From: Trematomus loennbergii
Lineage: Eukaryota > Chordata > Actinopteri > Perciformes > Nototheniidae
Length of the DNA: 64,000 nucleotides
NCBI GenBank assembly: GCA_012861695.1
Contig: JAAOOA010000026.1
Coordinates: 21,674,001 to 21,738,000 of the forward strand
Direction: 5' to 3'
This document shows positions 47,147-58,853 of the stretch, one piece after another. The first letter of the stretch is position 1. Each line of letters starts with the position of its first letter. A program made the position numbers and the translations under genes. A model generated the notes under the pieces. That model saw only the letters and a program-made list of their open reading frames with translations. It had not been told where the DNA came from and did not search any database.

Positions 47147-47818
47147 GTGTTGTTAGCAACTTGCTCCATTCATTGGTACTAGTCCTACAACTATACCCTG
47201 AAAAATGCTTGAGGGTGGGAATAATAGAAACATCTTTTTGGGTGGGGTGCATTTTATGACAGGCCTGGTTATCACAATATGCCCCCCCTTGCTATCTTAC
47301 AAAATACAAGTGTCACATTCATGAAACTGGCTCCATTCATTGGTACTAGTCCTACAACTATACCCTGAAAAATGCTTGAGGGTGGGAATAATAGAAACAT
47401 CTTTTTGGGGGGGTGCATTTTATGACAGGCCTGGTTATCACAATATGCCCCCCCTTGCTATCTTACAAAATAAAAGTGTCACATTCATGAAACTTGCTCC
47501 ATTCATTGGTACTAGTCCTACAACTATACCCTAAAAAATGCTTGAGGGTGGGATTAATAGAAACATCTTTTGGGGGATGGTGCATTTTATGACAGGCCTG
47601 GTTATCACAATATGCCCCCCCTTGCTATCTTACAAAATAAAAGTGTCACATTCATGAAACTTGCTCCATTCATTAGTACTAGTCCTACAACTATACCCTA
47701 AAAATGCTTGAGGGTGGGATTAATAGAAACATATTTTGGGGGGTGGTGCATTTTATGACAGGCCTGGTTATCACAATATGCCCCCCCTTGCTATCTTACA
47801 AAATAAAAGTGTCACATT
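47147..47818. repeat. 166-167 bp tandem array, left part
   Basis: The word GGTACTAGTCC or close variants recurs at 47175, 47342, 47508 and 47675, a period of 166-167 bp. Each monomer contains a TATACCCTGAAAAATGCTTG block and CACAATATGCCCCCCCTTGC. The array is interrupted by the Harbinger element and resumes at 52250. Confidence 0.92.
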
Positions 47819-48138
47819 AGGTGCGTTCACACCGGAGTACTTTGGTGTACTTTTCCCACTATAGTTCATCAGAACTACGATATATTTGCGTTCACACCAA
47901 AAAGCCCCAGGAACTAAAGTAGCTCAACTTAGTTCGTGAGACTCGCTTTTCAGTCCCTGCTAGAGAGCAGGGACTGTTGTGGGAGAAAGTAGTTCGTACG
48001 TCTGATTGGCTGTGCGGAATGCAAACCACGCCCCGTACAACTCCAGAAAGTTTATAAAGCAGCCATTTTACTTGCACGCATTAAAATCTCAGCGTAGCAA
48101 CGAAGAGATATTTTTTTGCAAAACCAGCAGTTGGCAAT

Positions 48139-49782
48139 ATGACAACACCAAAGAGATCAGTGGAGCGATGGACTGATGATGATGTTTCGGCGCTTCTTGA
48201 TATTTACGCGGACGACGCGATCCAGGCACTTCAGCTGAAGGCAGTTTCCAACGCGAAAATGTATGAGTGCATTTCGGAGTTAGCGGCCATCGGGATCATT
48301 CACGGCGCTAAATCATGCCGGGACAAGATCAAGAAACTTAAGCAGGACTTCAAAAAAATAAAAGACCACAACAACAAGAGTGGTAACGGTCGGAAAACCA
48401 GCAAGTGGTACGATCGTTTGAATGCTTTGCTTGGCCACAGACCCTCATTCGTCGGCACCGCAAATACCATCGCTTCGAGCACGATGGGGTGGGAGGATGC
48501 AATGGCGGGGGAATTGTCCAAGGACGACGACGAATTAGGTAAAATATACTACATGCGCTGCACTGTTTTAATCTGCACAATAATGGTCACATATGTACTT
48601 CTAAGGCTCGGTAGATCGAGCTAGCCATGCTAGGCTGAATTGGCTAACAGCTAGCTAGCTATTCTCGGCCGCTATCTCATTTGCTTCACTAACTCATGGC
48701 ACTAATCGAATGTAAAATATACTACATGCACTTTACTGTTTTAATCTGCACAATACTGGTCTCGGATGTACTTTTATTTGCTCGGTAGATTGAGTTAGCA
48801 ATGCTAGGTTGAATTGGGTAACACTGTTAGCAGGCCACAACATAGCTAGCTAATAACAGCTAGCTAGCTCACTAGCTATTCTTGGCCGCTTTAAAAACGT
48901 TTTGACTTGTGAATAAGTGTGCCATGTTCTGTAATTTGCTTCACTAACTCATGGCACTAATCGTGTGTTTCAGGCAACGTGGTGTTTCCCCTGGAATTGG
49001 AAATCAGTGAGATTTCCCCTCCGGAAATCCACGGTAGTGCCTCCTCATCTCCCTTTCCAACAACCAAACGCAAAGGTACATATAAACACACTGTAACTAC
49101 TCTGGCCTTGAAAGAAGGTTACGCATGGAACTGATGTCCACTAATCACGTTTATTTATTTCTTGGTACAATCATGAAACACCGTGAACATACATCGTTTA
49201 CACTTTTCGCGCCCTTTTCACTCTCTCACAAACGTAAACATCCGGGGCTAGAGGTCACATGACTTCCGGTAAGAAAGCTCTTAATCATTTTTTGACAAAA
49301 TAAAATTCTAGCATACATCAAGCACAAAACAATAAATAAGGGCACTTTGAGCGTCAGCTATTTGATCCTATCTTATATTAGCTAGTAAACACATTCCTAG
49401 TAAGTTGTAAAACTACTTATTTCTCCTATTAGGAAAGAGGACACGGGATGACAGCTTCCTGGACACCATCACGGTGATGGATGACCGGCGTGCCTTGGCC
49501 AGCAAGGAAAATGAGGACCGGCATGCCATGGCCAACAAGGAGATGCACGACGAACGGCTGCTGCATGCACACAAGGCCCAGGAATCACAGGACCAGCTCT
49601 TAAAGGTGATGGCTGACTCGGCGGCGCGCCAGGTGGAGGTGGCGGCGCGCCAGGTGGAGGTGGCGGCGCTCCAGGTGGAGCAACAAAATAGCTTTCAGGC
49701 TGGGCTTCTGGGAGTGCTAAGCGAGCTGGTTAAATCCAACAGGCCTCCAATTAAAAAGAAAAGAAAAACTTGTCGTCGTTAG
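48139..49782 (+). CDS. Harbinger Myb/SANT-like protein, three exons, intact
   Basis: Exons 48139-48538, 48974-49075 and 49433-49782 have canonical GT...AG introns (TTAG/GTAAAA, TTTCAG/GCAAC, CAAAG/GTACAT, ATTAG/GAAAG) and join in frame to 283 residues with no stop. Residues about 7-100 form a Myb/SANT-like (MADF-like) DNA-binding domain with RWTDDDVSALLDIYADD, SCRDKIKKLKQDFKKIKDHN and SKWYDRLNALLGHRP. The middle is acidic. The last exon is a charged helix with an imperfect RQVEVAA repeat and ends in a basic PPIKKKRKTCRR, a likely nuclear localisation signal. In Harbinger elements this second protein recruits the transposase to DNA and the nucleus. AATAAA at 50256 is a possible poly(A) signal. 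Intactness is striking next to the damaged transposase. Confidence 0.88.
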
Positions 49783-49805
49783 TCAACTATAGAATGACTT
49801 GTTGG

Positions 49806-49935
49806 GAGGCGTGTGGCGCAGTGGCTGAGTGCGTTGGTGTTCGGATCAGGGGAGCACAGGTTCAAACCCCACTGCAGTCAGCATGTCGTTGTGTCCTGGG
49901 CAAGACACTTCACCCAAATTGCCTACATCTGGGAC
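49806..49935 (+). mobile_element. tRNA-derived SINE fragment
   Basis: The head contains an A-box-like TGGCGCAGTGGCTGAGTGCG and a B-box-like GGTTCAAACCCC, followed by GTCGTTGTGTCCTGGGCAAG and ACACTTCACCC, the conserved central part of fish tRNA-derived SINEs. It is inserted in the Harbinger element just after the Myb-like gene. It is not a functional tRNA: the acceptor stem and anticodon arm do not fold cleanly. Confidence 0.8.
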
Positions 49936-49949
49936 AGTAAATTTTGTAT

Positions 49950-49956
49950 TATTATA

Positions 49957-49994
<38 letters not shown>

Positions 49995-50220
49995 ACTGTT
50001 ATTAATACTGACACCTAACTTTGCACTAAGGTGTGTCTGCTGCTGAGTCTATCCCCACATCTGGGACAGTCCATTTTGTATTAAAATACATATATATATG
50101 CCACTGTTATTAATACTGACACCTAACTTTGCACTAAGGTGTGTCTGCTGGTGAGCCTATTATTGTTATTTTATATATATATATATATATATATATTGCC
50201 ACTGTTATTATATTGTTTTG
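49950..50220. repeat. (AT)n tracts with duplicated 70-bp unit
   Basis: TATATGCCACTGTTATTAATACTGACACC through GCACTAAGGTGTGTCTGCTG occurs at about 49988 and again at about 50096, each next to (AT)n. A third partial copy follows at about 50198. Confidence 0.85.
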
Positions 50221-51030
50221 ATACTACTGACACTTATTGATCTGCTGCTTATAAATAAAAGAGAACCTACATGGCGATGTCTTGCGTGTCTTGCTTATTT
50301 CTCCTGACACTTTATCTTTATGGTGACCTGTGTAGCATCCTATACATCACATGTAAGTGATTATTCTGATACCATCATGACACATGAAACTGGCGAAGCT
50401 TTATTTATAGTGTCCCACCCCATACATGTGGCTTTGAAAAAGATCATTCCATTGTATTTCAAAATGGCGTCCATCAACACAAACACTATTTATAGAAAGA
50501 TAAATGGTTAAGTTTGTAATTAACAGTGTTGTGAGTTCAATATTTAATTAATTATAGTAAGGGAACATAGGAGTTTGTAAACTGAGTTCCTCTCAGGAGG
50601 ATATATAATAAAGGTGTTAACTGCTGAGCCTATTTACTGTGCAATACTACAGACATGTTAGTGGTATTATTTCTTATCTAACTCTTTCCTATGGTCAGAC
50701 AAATCAGAAGTCATTTAAACATAATTTGAGATTTTGTTCTTTTTTGTTTCTCAATTGATTTTCCAGAATATGCACCACCTAGGCATAGACTTTATATCAC
50801 AAATGAATGACATGTACTACAGTAATTGATTATATTGATATTGCCTACTCAGATATAAATGTGTATAAAATGAAATCAATTCAAAGTTTCTTGCTGCTTT
50901 TAATGCAATTCATGGCTGCAGGGCACACCAAAATCCTTATTCTACAATCATTTAATCAAGACACTTGTGTATATTTTACTTTAATTTGTAATAAACAAAA
51001 AATAAGCCAACAAAAACACTCCAAAAGAGG
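50221..51030. other. gene-free interior of the Harbinger element
   Basis: AT-rich sequence where the missing 3' exon of the transposase would be expected on the minus strand. I could not find the remaining catalytic motifs in any minus-strand frame. Confidence 0.55.
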
Positions 51031-51037
51031 CCTTTAC

Positions 51038-51922
51038 ATCCACAACACCCTGCAGGATGACCGAGTGCCAGCCTTTGCGGTTGAAATACTCGTTGTGGTA
51101 TTCCTCTGGTCTCAGAATAGGGATGTGTGATCCATCTACTGCACCTACACACTGTGGCACACCCCATCTGCCCTCAAAATATAACGCCATCTCCTCTAAC
51201 TTCTCAGAGTTCGGCCATGGCATGAACTCAGGAAGGAGTAGCGTCACAACAGCGGAACAGAACTCCTGCACACAGCAACACACCGTAGATCTGCCGACTC
51301 CAAACAAATGAGAGATGGTCCTGTACTCAGAGTTGGTCGCAAGTTTCCACAGTGCTATGGCGATTTTTTTAGGCACGGGTACACACTCCCGGTAGTTGGT
51401 GTTGCGTCTCCCCAACGTTGCTTCCAGGCGCATACAGAGCAGTTGAAAAGAGCACTTGGACATTCGGAAATCTTTGATCCACAGCACATTGGTGTACGTA
51501 GGCACCACCTTTTCCCACCAGGCCGACGTTCTATTGTTCACCCGGAGAAAGCGCGGGACACGACGCGTTCCATAGTATTCGCATATCTGGAACACATACA
51601 AAGACACAAATTAGCCCTACATAACTCCATAAATCCTACATTAGATAGTATTAATGTGATTTACTGAACGTACCATTGCTGTTCTTTGGGCGTGATAACG
51701 GTCATCCTCCTCAGCTGTCCTACGACGAAACATGTTCATAGCGTGTGCTTGTCGCCGTCCAGTCCTTTTGTTAAGGCTTCTTAACCGCCTTCGCCTCCGA
51801 ATCAGCATTACTATTGCATTTGAATGGTCGATCTGTATTTGTGGCTGAGTTATTGGCTTAAATAACTCAGTTACGAAGCTGTGTAACACGAGCACCAAAA
51901 CCACAACTTCAGTCAACTCCAT
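51038..51922 (-). pseudogene. HARBI1-like transposase, two exons present, 3' exon missing
   Basis: Exon 1 (51922-51674, 83 codons, starting MELTEVVVLVLV) and exon 2 (51586-51038, 183 codons) have good splice sites (CAATG/GTACGT; TTCCAG/ATATGC) and matching phase. Exon 2 shows an HTH-like segment (ALWKLATNSEYRTISHLF, GVGRSTV) and the first catalytic Asp of DDE_Tnp_4 in QCVGAVDGSHIPI, then EYFNRKGWHSVILQGVVD. It ends at GAT/GTAAAG. HARBI1-type proteins run to about 350 residues and carry the second Asp and Glu after this point; they are not found in the element, leaving about 266 residues. The visible frames are open, so loss of the last exon is the main defect. Confidence 0.85.
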
Positions 51923-52249
51923 AGCGTGTCTGACTGAGGTCGGAAGGTAAACGGAAGCATACAGCGGAAGCGGAAGTTTTTTTTCTTCTTCTCTCGGTTT
52001 TTTAGCGGATTGCAACTTTAAGGTGCATACCGCCACCTACTGTACCCGCCGTGAAGTTGTTCGCGGCCTGCCAGTAAACCAAAGCAGAAGAAGAAGAAGT
52101 GACGTCAGCGGCTCATTTGCCTAATCCACCCCCAGGAACTCATTTTGGTGTGAACGCGATCTGCTTTAGTTCATCAGAACTAAAAGAACTCTCATGAACT
52201 ATAGTTCTCATGAACTACTGTGGGGAAAGTACTTGGTGTGAACGCGCCT

Positions 52250-52560
52250 ATTCACGAAACTTGCTCCATTCATTGGTACTAGTCCTACAACTATACCCTG
52301 AAAAATGCTTGAGGGTGGGAATAATAGAAACATCTTTTTGGGTGGGGTGCAATTTATGACAGGCCTGGTTATCACAATATGCCCCCCCTTGCTATCTTAC
52401 AAAATACAAGTGTCACATTCATGAAACTTGCTTCATTCATTGGTACTGGTCCTACAACTATACCCTGAAAAATGCTTGAGGGTGGGATTAATACAAACAT
52501 CTTTTTGGGTGGGGTGCATTTTATGACAGGCCTGGTTATCACAATATGCCCTGATATCTT
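52250..52560. repeat. 166-167 bp tandem array, right part
   Basis: Monomers continue with starts at 52275 and 52442, in phase with the left part once the Harbinger element and its ATT duplicate are removed. The array ends in sequence that rejoins the hAT-like element near 52670. Confidence 0.9.
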
Positions 52561-52764
52561 ACAATTCAAACGGGATCGAAAGATAATCTTTCTCTCTCCA
52601 TTGACTTCAATACATAATTTTTCCGAAATAAGGTCCCATGGAGGTCCACCGGAAGGGAGGGACTTCGCCAATCTATACCTCACCTTTATGAGTGGCCCAG
52701 CCCTTCGTATATTTTTCTGTATGTGGCCCTCTGTGAAAAAAGTTTGGACACACCTGCTTTAAAC

Positions 52765-53700
52765 TCTTTGGTAACACGTTAAAGTCTTTGGTAACACTTA
52801 AGTCTATTTATTATTGCTGGGCAACGATTAAACATTTTAATCATGATTAATCAAAGGATTTTCTGCGATTAATTGCATTGTTATGCACATAATTCAATAA
52901 TGAATTCAAAATGTGTTATTTGCGCACTTTATTTTAAACAAATAAGGTTATTTTAACAGTAGTAGGCCTATTCCCTTTACAGAGTAGCATTTCAAATATT
53001 TATTGTCAATCTCAACGCCTGGAACAGATTACAAATGTCCATGTAAGAGTTTGGTGCCTTTCTCCATGTTTCTGTCCCCCCCACTTATGTTCTGTGTTGG
53101 TTCATGTGAGCACTGCAGCAGTCTAAGGCCCGCCCAAAATGCTCTCATTTTATTAACACTTTCAACTCTTTTTTAAGCTGAAAAGTAATTTCTTTGATTT
53201 AAAGACAAGTGAATACATTACATATAAGGGATTAATAAATGAATTATCATGCAATTATATTGACCAAAAAGTAATATAAAAAATAAATGTAGAAAATATT
53301 GAATTCATAAAATAATAAATGTTTCCTTTTGCAGTTGTTCCACTATGTATCTCTCTTCTTTTTTAATGTTCCCCATTTATAAATGTATTTTTTAATCATG
53401 AATTCATTGTTAAATATATGTATATAGTATATATTTATTTTCTCATCTTGAGACAAGAAATACAAAATTACATTTTGGGTGTATTCAGATTGCTGGGTTC
53501 CCTCTTCTATCATCATTTATAGAAGTACAACCTTAAACATGTACAGCAGTAAAATGCGACACTGACAATAATCAAGAAACATCATAAATCAAACACTGAC
53601 AAGGAACATTTTATTGCATTATCATTACTTTTACATAAGAAGGTGCTGTACATGTTTCTGAGAATACTTTTAAGTACTTTTACTTAAAGGGGACCTAGTA
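52765..53700 (+). repeat. duplicated flank in copy B
   Basis: Direct match to 7515-8430 with small differences (an extra AT-rich stretch near 53270 and 53420). It ends in a TTAA / AGGGGACCTAGTATGC end like that at 8411, truncated after about 25 bases. Confidence 0.88.
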
Positions 53701-53759
53701 TGCAAAATGCCTGTGCCTGAGCGCAGGCAGGTGACAATATTGCCACCTGTACTGAAGAC

Positions 53760-54079
53760 TAGGGCTGCTCGATTATGGCAAAAATCATAATCTCGATTAT
53801 TTGGGTCAATAATTGATATCACGATTATTAAAAACGATTATCCATTTACTTTGAAAACATCAATTTATTGTAGAAAATAAATTTGAACAGTATGTTTTTA
53901 ACAGTTGATTACCCTGAACTTGAAGTATAATTCAACTGAAAAACCAAAAAAAAAAATAATCGTTTTATTTTGATTACGTTGTTTTCGTAATCGTTGCAAG
54001 CCATAATCGTAATCGCGATTAAAATACGATTAAAATACGATTAAAATACGATTAAAATACGATTAATTGAGCAGCCCTA
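53760..54079. mobile_element. small hAT-like element with ATTAAAATACG repeat
   Basis: Ends TAGGGCTGCTCGATTATGG and TTGAGCAGCCCTA are partly inverted. The interior is rich in CGATTATT words, and an 11-bp ATTAAAATACG unit is repeated four times at about 54019-54062. A clean target duplication was not found. Confidence 0.65.
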
Positions 54080-54128
54080 CCACCCGGCACATTCAAGTCC
54101 GTAGGTTCGCCTCGTTGATTTGGCTTAA

Positions 54129-55103
54129 AGGGGACCTATCATGCAAAATGCACTTTTGTACGTCTTTTATACATGAATATGTGTCCCCGGTGTTCCAGGG
54201 AACTCACCAAGTGTCAGAAAACACAACCCTCTCTATTTTCCTCCATACCCAAATCTCTAAAAAAGGGGCTGCAACGGATCTGATAAAAACTGATCCAGAT
54301 TTGAACACTGTCCTGACGTCAGGACGGTGGCGCTACAGCTATTGGGCCAACTCTCCAACTATCAGGGGAATGTGGGGTTGGGCCACGGCCGGCCATTGCC
54401 GCTCGAAAGCGCTGGAGACGATGTAGTACATATGCCAGGCCTGTAGGTGGCGCTGTAGTCTGCCACAAAAGCAGCGAAGAAGACTTCCCGCCCATAGTTA
54501 CCATGGTTACCCTTCTGTTTATTCTCCGCTGTGGCTTTTTTTCTCCCTCCCCGAGGCAAGCGTTTGCTCCCGCTGCTTTAATTCAATGCAATCCCTCCCC
54601 GTCGAGGCAAGCACTGTAATTCTCTCCGGTTAGTCCACCAGCAGATGACAAACACCCACCTCTCCGCCTTTTCCAAGGAATGAGGGGACCGTGCGGCAGA
54701 GTTTCAGTTTCAGTTTCTTTCGCCGGTCAAGATGTCCGTTAAAGTTTAAATCTTCCGGACAAAATTTGAAAAGTGCCGGTCAAAGGTCTTCTTTGTTATT
54801 TATTGAGCTTTAAAACAAATGAATAACGACTCTATAGGCCTATAATAAAATACGGAGGACAGAGATATTTTTTTCTCCCACTCTTGACTTGGTCAGAGCA
54901 CGGCTCCCCTCTCCTGCAGGGGGGCGTGGTCAGCTGCAGCTCACAGAATCAGCCCCGTAGACAGCAAACAGCACATAGAGCGAAATGAGGTATGGCTAAA
55001 ATGCATGATCTGTTTGGTATTTTGAAAACAGAAACATATAAATATACCTTATATAGGTATGGCCCTACAATATATCATTTAAATATAGCATGATAGTTCC
55101 ACT
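54129..55103. mobile_element. TTAA-flanked non-autonomous element, second copy
   Basis: TTAA at 54125-54128 and 55104-55107; ends AGGGGACCTATCATGC and GCATGATAGTTCCACT. It is colinear in inverse orientation with 25758-27023 but lacks the nested L2 tail. Non-coding. Confidence 0.88.
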
Positions 55104-55104
55104 T

Positions 55105-55350
55105 TAATAAAATCAATGCCATACTGGGAACAAATCCTCAGAAGCTGTTGTAAGCCAGCATTGCACGGGGAAAAGATGATTAAATCATCTGCATACATAA
55201 GGTGGTTGACAACAGTAGCACCGATGACACAACCAGTTTTACACAAGTTCAGTTTCCTAGAGAGATCATCCACACTGATAAAAGTAAAACGTTGGATCAA
55301 ATACATTTTTTTTGAGTAATCGATCACACGAAATATTTTACATTGACTCA
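55105..55350 (-). pseudogene. LINE reverse-transcriptase fragment with YADD
   Basis: The minus strand encodes VVNHLMYADDLIIFSPCNAG and RICSQYGIDF, the catalytic-core motif of a non-LTR reverse transcriptase, in a single 80-90 codon frame. Upstream and downstream domains are missing. The LINE clade cannot be assigned with confidence. Confidence 0.75.
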
Positions 55351-55701
55351 ATGAAAGTCCATTTCATCAGATCAATCTGTATATTTTAACTCCAGGCAAA
55401 CTATTATCTGATGGTGAAGTAAACCAATTATTTTACGTTGTCCTAAATGAAAAAGTGTGTTGTTACTGACTGAATGTAAAAAAAACATCCAGTTGAACCT
55501 GAAATAATTAAACTAAATTCAAAACCATTTCTTAACTAAATCAAACCAATTATTTTACATCGTCTCAAATATAAAATGTAAGTTGTCAGTATCTGAAATG
55601 TATAGCAATTATAATTTAAAAATGTTATGATTATATTGCATTTAATGAAAAATAACAAATTATTTTAGAGCACATTTATTTGAATGAAAAACAAGTTGTT
55701 T
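55351..55701. other. gene-free stretch
   Basis: AT-rich sequence with repeated CCAATTATTTTAC words (55427, 55546). No gene recognised. Confidence 0.5.
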
Positions 55702-56173
55702 CGATCTGCATCCCTGCCCGATCTGCATTGCGCATGTGCGAGATGGTCCGCCATATTGGACAACTCCGTACGGCAACCCAAATAGGACACTTGACACAGT
55801 GGCGTTTGGCAAAGCACAAAAAGAAAACTCAAAAAACCGAGAGAGATGAGTTATTGTTATTACAACGTGACTTCACTGGGTTCTTTTATTTGGGGTTAAG
55901 TACATTGTCAGAATAAGTGAAAAATGAATTTAACTTCTGTTACACAATGTACTTAACCCCAAATAAAATAACCCAATAAAAAGAGTTGTTAAATAATAGT
56001 GAAGTCACGTTGTAATAACAATAACTCATCTCTCTCGGTTTTTTTTGTTTTCTTTTTGTGCTTTGCCAAACGCCACTGTGTCAAGTGTCCTAGTTGGGTT
56101 GCCGTACGGAGTTGTCCAATATGGCGGACCATCTCGCACATGCGCAATGCAGATCGGGCAGGGATGCAGATCG
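55702..56173. mobile_element. near-perfect 472-bp palindrome of the foldback family
   Basis: Left arm CGATCTGCATCCCTGCCCG and right arm CGGGCAGGGATGCAGATCG are inverse complements, and the match continues with few differences for more than 200 bp to a short centre near 55905-55945. Each arm carries CATGTGCGAG, CCGCCATATTGG, CAAATAGGACACTTGAC or a variant, and GTTATTGTTATTACAACGTG. It lacks the ZNF exon found next to the large copy, so it is an independent element. Short open frames in it mirror each other and are not genes. Confidence 0.93.
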
Positions 56174-56597
56174 GGTAGTGACACACACAACCAGCTTTGG
56201 CCTCTGAGGCAGCCATTACCTGATCTTAAGCAGACATGTTAATAAGTACCACAGTTAAAATGCAGTAATATGCGCCGCTTCCAAACATCAAACTCTTTGA
56301 AAAAGGACTTGTCCTTATAATCAACTGCACACTTTTTTAAAGCAACACTGACAACTTGCGCCTGTGAGACATGTAATCTCTGAAAATGAGCAGACATGCA
56401 TAACTTCTACAGTGAAAATCGGTCATACTGTAAGTGCAACTTCTGAACACAAAACCTTTTTGCACATTTTTTACAATGCATAATTATTATAAAACCTTGG
56501 TTTTACAAACCTTACCATGCAAGAACAATGGTAACTGCAAGTGAGTGAGTGCAACAAAGTGTCTACTCTGAGATGAACAGCTGGGTTCTCAGTCTAT
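56174..56597 (-). other. presumed 3' UTR of the SAMD3-like gene
   Basis: No coding domains. It lies directly after the stop of the minus-strand SAMD3-like exon at 56598. A clear poly(A) signal was not found. Confidence 0.4.
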
Positions 56598-58853
56598 TCA
56601 CTTTTGGCTCAACTTTTTTCCCTCAAGCTCCATCAGGACTTTTTGCACAACTTCAAAAGTGGATTGCAGTTCTTTAGGATATCTTAAGTTCAGTGCGTAT
56701 ATGAGCCCGAAGAGCATGGCAAAAGCTGTCGCAACCGAGGGCAAGCCGCTGAGGACCTCTGTTCCTTCGATGAGAACCTTGACGTCTTTGGGTCGATGAA
56801 ACTGATCCTCTTTCCCAATGACAAAGATTGCCATTGTTGCCTGCTCCAGTTCTCCAGCCTCAGCTTCCTGCATATCATGCAAACAAAAAGGGAAATGGAT
56901 GAGGACCACAGAGTGTAGTTCAACAGGCCTGAGGCGCAAAAGTTTCTCCAAGTTTGCAGCTACCTTTTAAAAAAAACAAGATTATACTGGATAGATGAAA
57001 AAAGGAAAGTTCTCAGTTTAGTCGGATGGTTGCCCAAGAGGAAAGCTCAGGAGGTCATCAACAATTACTAGCTTTTTAACCAAGCAGTTATTTGCATGCA
57101 GTACAAATATGTTATTTTTCTTTTATGAACAAACATCTTGTGAGTGAGTAGGAGGTCTTACCTGGAATTCTTTGATGAGATGGTTCACCCAGGTAGATCA
57201 TTAGAGATTTCAGGATGCATTCTCTTCTGATGGTGATGTCCACAGTCTGAGTAAGAACAGTTATATATTTTAAATCAAATGCAAAAAAAAGGACTATTCA
57301 GCCACTGATCCCACAGAGAAAAAACTCATTCATAAATACCTCATCTAAAGCCTGCAAGATCCCGGTGGTCTTCTGTTTCACAACTCCTCCCCAGCACCTG
57401 CAGCAGTTTGGTGGAGTGTTTGTACAACTGCGCCAATAACTTTGTTTCCAATGGAAATGTTGTTATGCGCATGAACTCAGCATTTACCTAGAAAATATAA
57501 GCAGCATAGAAAACAAAAAACACTGAGAATTTATAATACACATATTTTTTATAAAGAGCCAACGTTTTGATTAAAAGTACTCCAAGTCAGCTTGTATGAA
57601 TGTAACATTTAAATTAATTAATCCACATATTTATTGAAAACCACCACCAAATAGACACAAAGAGTCATAGATGTAAAGCTTATATTGTGATATATATTAA
57701 AAATAAAACGTCAACATATTTGCCTAGGCTGTCTATAGTTGTTAGTTAGTTGGGCCTTCATTTCTTCTCCACTACAGGCTTACAATCAAGGGTTTCATCA
57801 AAAAGAATTACCTCTTCCATGTGAAAAAGTGCAGGCCACTGCTCCAAGAGGCCTTCAATGCTTGGCCTCTGATGCACTATTTCTTGTCTTCGGTATCCAA
57901 ACGTCTTCGCCATCTTTTCTTTTATTGATTGCCGGTTGTTTATTTTCTGTTGTTCTGCCAAAAGGGAAATTCTCTCTTGCTCCATACTTTCTGGAGTCTC
58001 ACCAATCGGCAAGGATGGAAAATGGTTGGCCTCAGCTCGCCTGGCTCTCTTTAAATTCTTCGCAGGGTAGGACTCTTCTTGAGACTTGGTCTTCAACGAG
58101 TTCACAGCGAGCTCTGCAGATGTTCCGTGTGCTCTGAGTAGAGTCCGGTAGTTGGCCATTTTTACCTTCATCCTTTGTTTCCATCCATAGCTCTCATTGA
58201 AAGACCCTGGTTCCTTTAGGCAGGGATGCTTGCTTGTCAATGCCTCAGCAACATCGCTAAAGTCAGCATCTGTAGGGTATGCTTTGTATGTGTAGACTTT
58301 ATCAGCCAGTTTCTCGAGTATGTCTGAAAGCATTTTTGAGCTTAGTGTCAGTCTAGATTGGTTCTTTGTGTACTCTGCATTTCCTCTCTGTAATTGACAT
58401 TCTGTGTCATAGGAGAAGACCGGGATTGGAAACACTTTAGGCCACTGCTGTTTTCTTAATGATTCAGAGGAAGAGCTACTGAAGTAGTACTGTGTCATCT
58501 GTATTCACAGATCCAGAGGAGGAGTCTTCACTGTACAGTCCACTTGTAGGGGTACTATTTAATGGTAACTCAACTGGGTACAAGACCACAGTTGTAGAAT
58601 CGGGGTCTAATTCGTCAACTTTGATCACTGTTAAATCTTTTATCGCATGTGTAGATGTAAGATTAACAAATGTGTTCCCAAAATCAGTGTCTTTGTACTG
58701 TAGCCTTATGTAACCTTCTAATCCACATGAATTCTTGACCTCCTCAATGAGCTCTTCTATTGAGTTGGGAATCCCATTTCGAAGCACCAGTCTTACGCTG
58801 TTGTCGTCGTTCAAGATGATCAGCAATCGAACAGGTGGTCCAATATCAGCCAT
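56598..58853 (-). pseudogene. SAMD3-like / PB1-like teleost family gene, broken
   Basis: Minus strand. The first part (ATG 58853 to about 58476) encodes a PB1/ubiquitin-like N-terminus (RLLIILNDDNSVRLVL, GYIRLQYKDTDFGN). A second part (about 58490-57812) has KAYPTDADFSDVAEAL, KHPCLKEPGSFNESYGW and MAKTFGYRRQEIV, ending at GAAGAG/GTAATT. Two further exons can be traced near 57489-57350 and 57247-57165, and the last (about 56965-56598) has EQATMAIFVIGKEDQ, EGTEVLSGL and FGLIYALNLRYPKEL to the stop. The motifs match the proteins usually annotated as SAMD3-like, expanded in fish genomes. Frame changes near 58487, within the 57.4-kb exon and in the 57.2-kb exon argue it is a pseudogene. Function of the family is unknown. 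Confidence 0.75.

Larger units (their letters stand above)
47819..52249. mobile_element. PIF/Harbinger element, 4.43 kb, two genes
   Basis: The ends AGGTGCGTTCACACC and GGTGTGAACGCGCCT are inverted. The 3-bp target ATT is duplicated at 47816-47818 and 52250-52252 within a tandem-array monomer, and removing the element restores the 166-bp phase. It carries a Myb/SANT-like gene on plus (48139-49782) and a HARBI1-like transposase on minus (51038-51922), the convergent two-gene organisation of Harbinger elements. A SINE and AT repeats lie between them. The transposase lacks its last exon, so the element is probably no longer autonomous. Confidence 0.92.
46326..52756 (+). mobile_element. hAT-like element in intron 1, copy B, expanded by insertions
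   Basis: Perfect 8-bp duplication CTTTAAAC at 46318-46325 and 52757-52764. Left end CAGGGCGGTCCAAACTACGG, right end GTTTGGACACACCTG. Most of the original 0.5-kb interior has been replaced or interrupted from 46366 by foreign sequence, including the 166-bp tandem array and the Harbinger element, giving 6.4 kb. Confidence 0.85.

Noticed and set aside
49806..49880. Possible tRNA gene
   Set aside because: A- and B-box words are present, but no clean cloverleaf with anticodon arm and acceptor stem; the following conserved block identifies a SINE.
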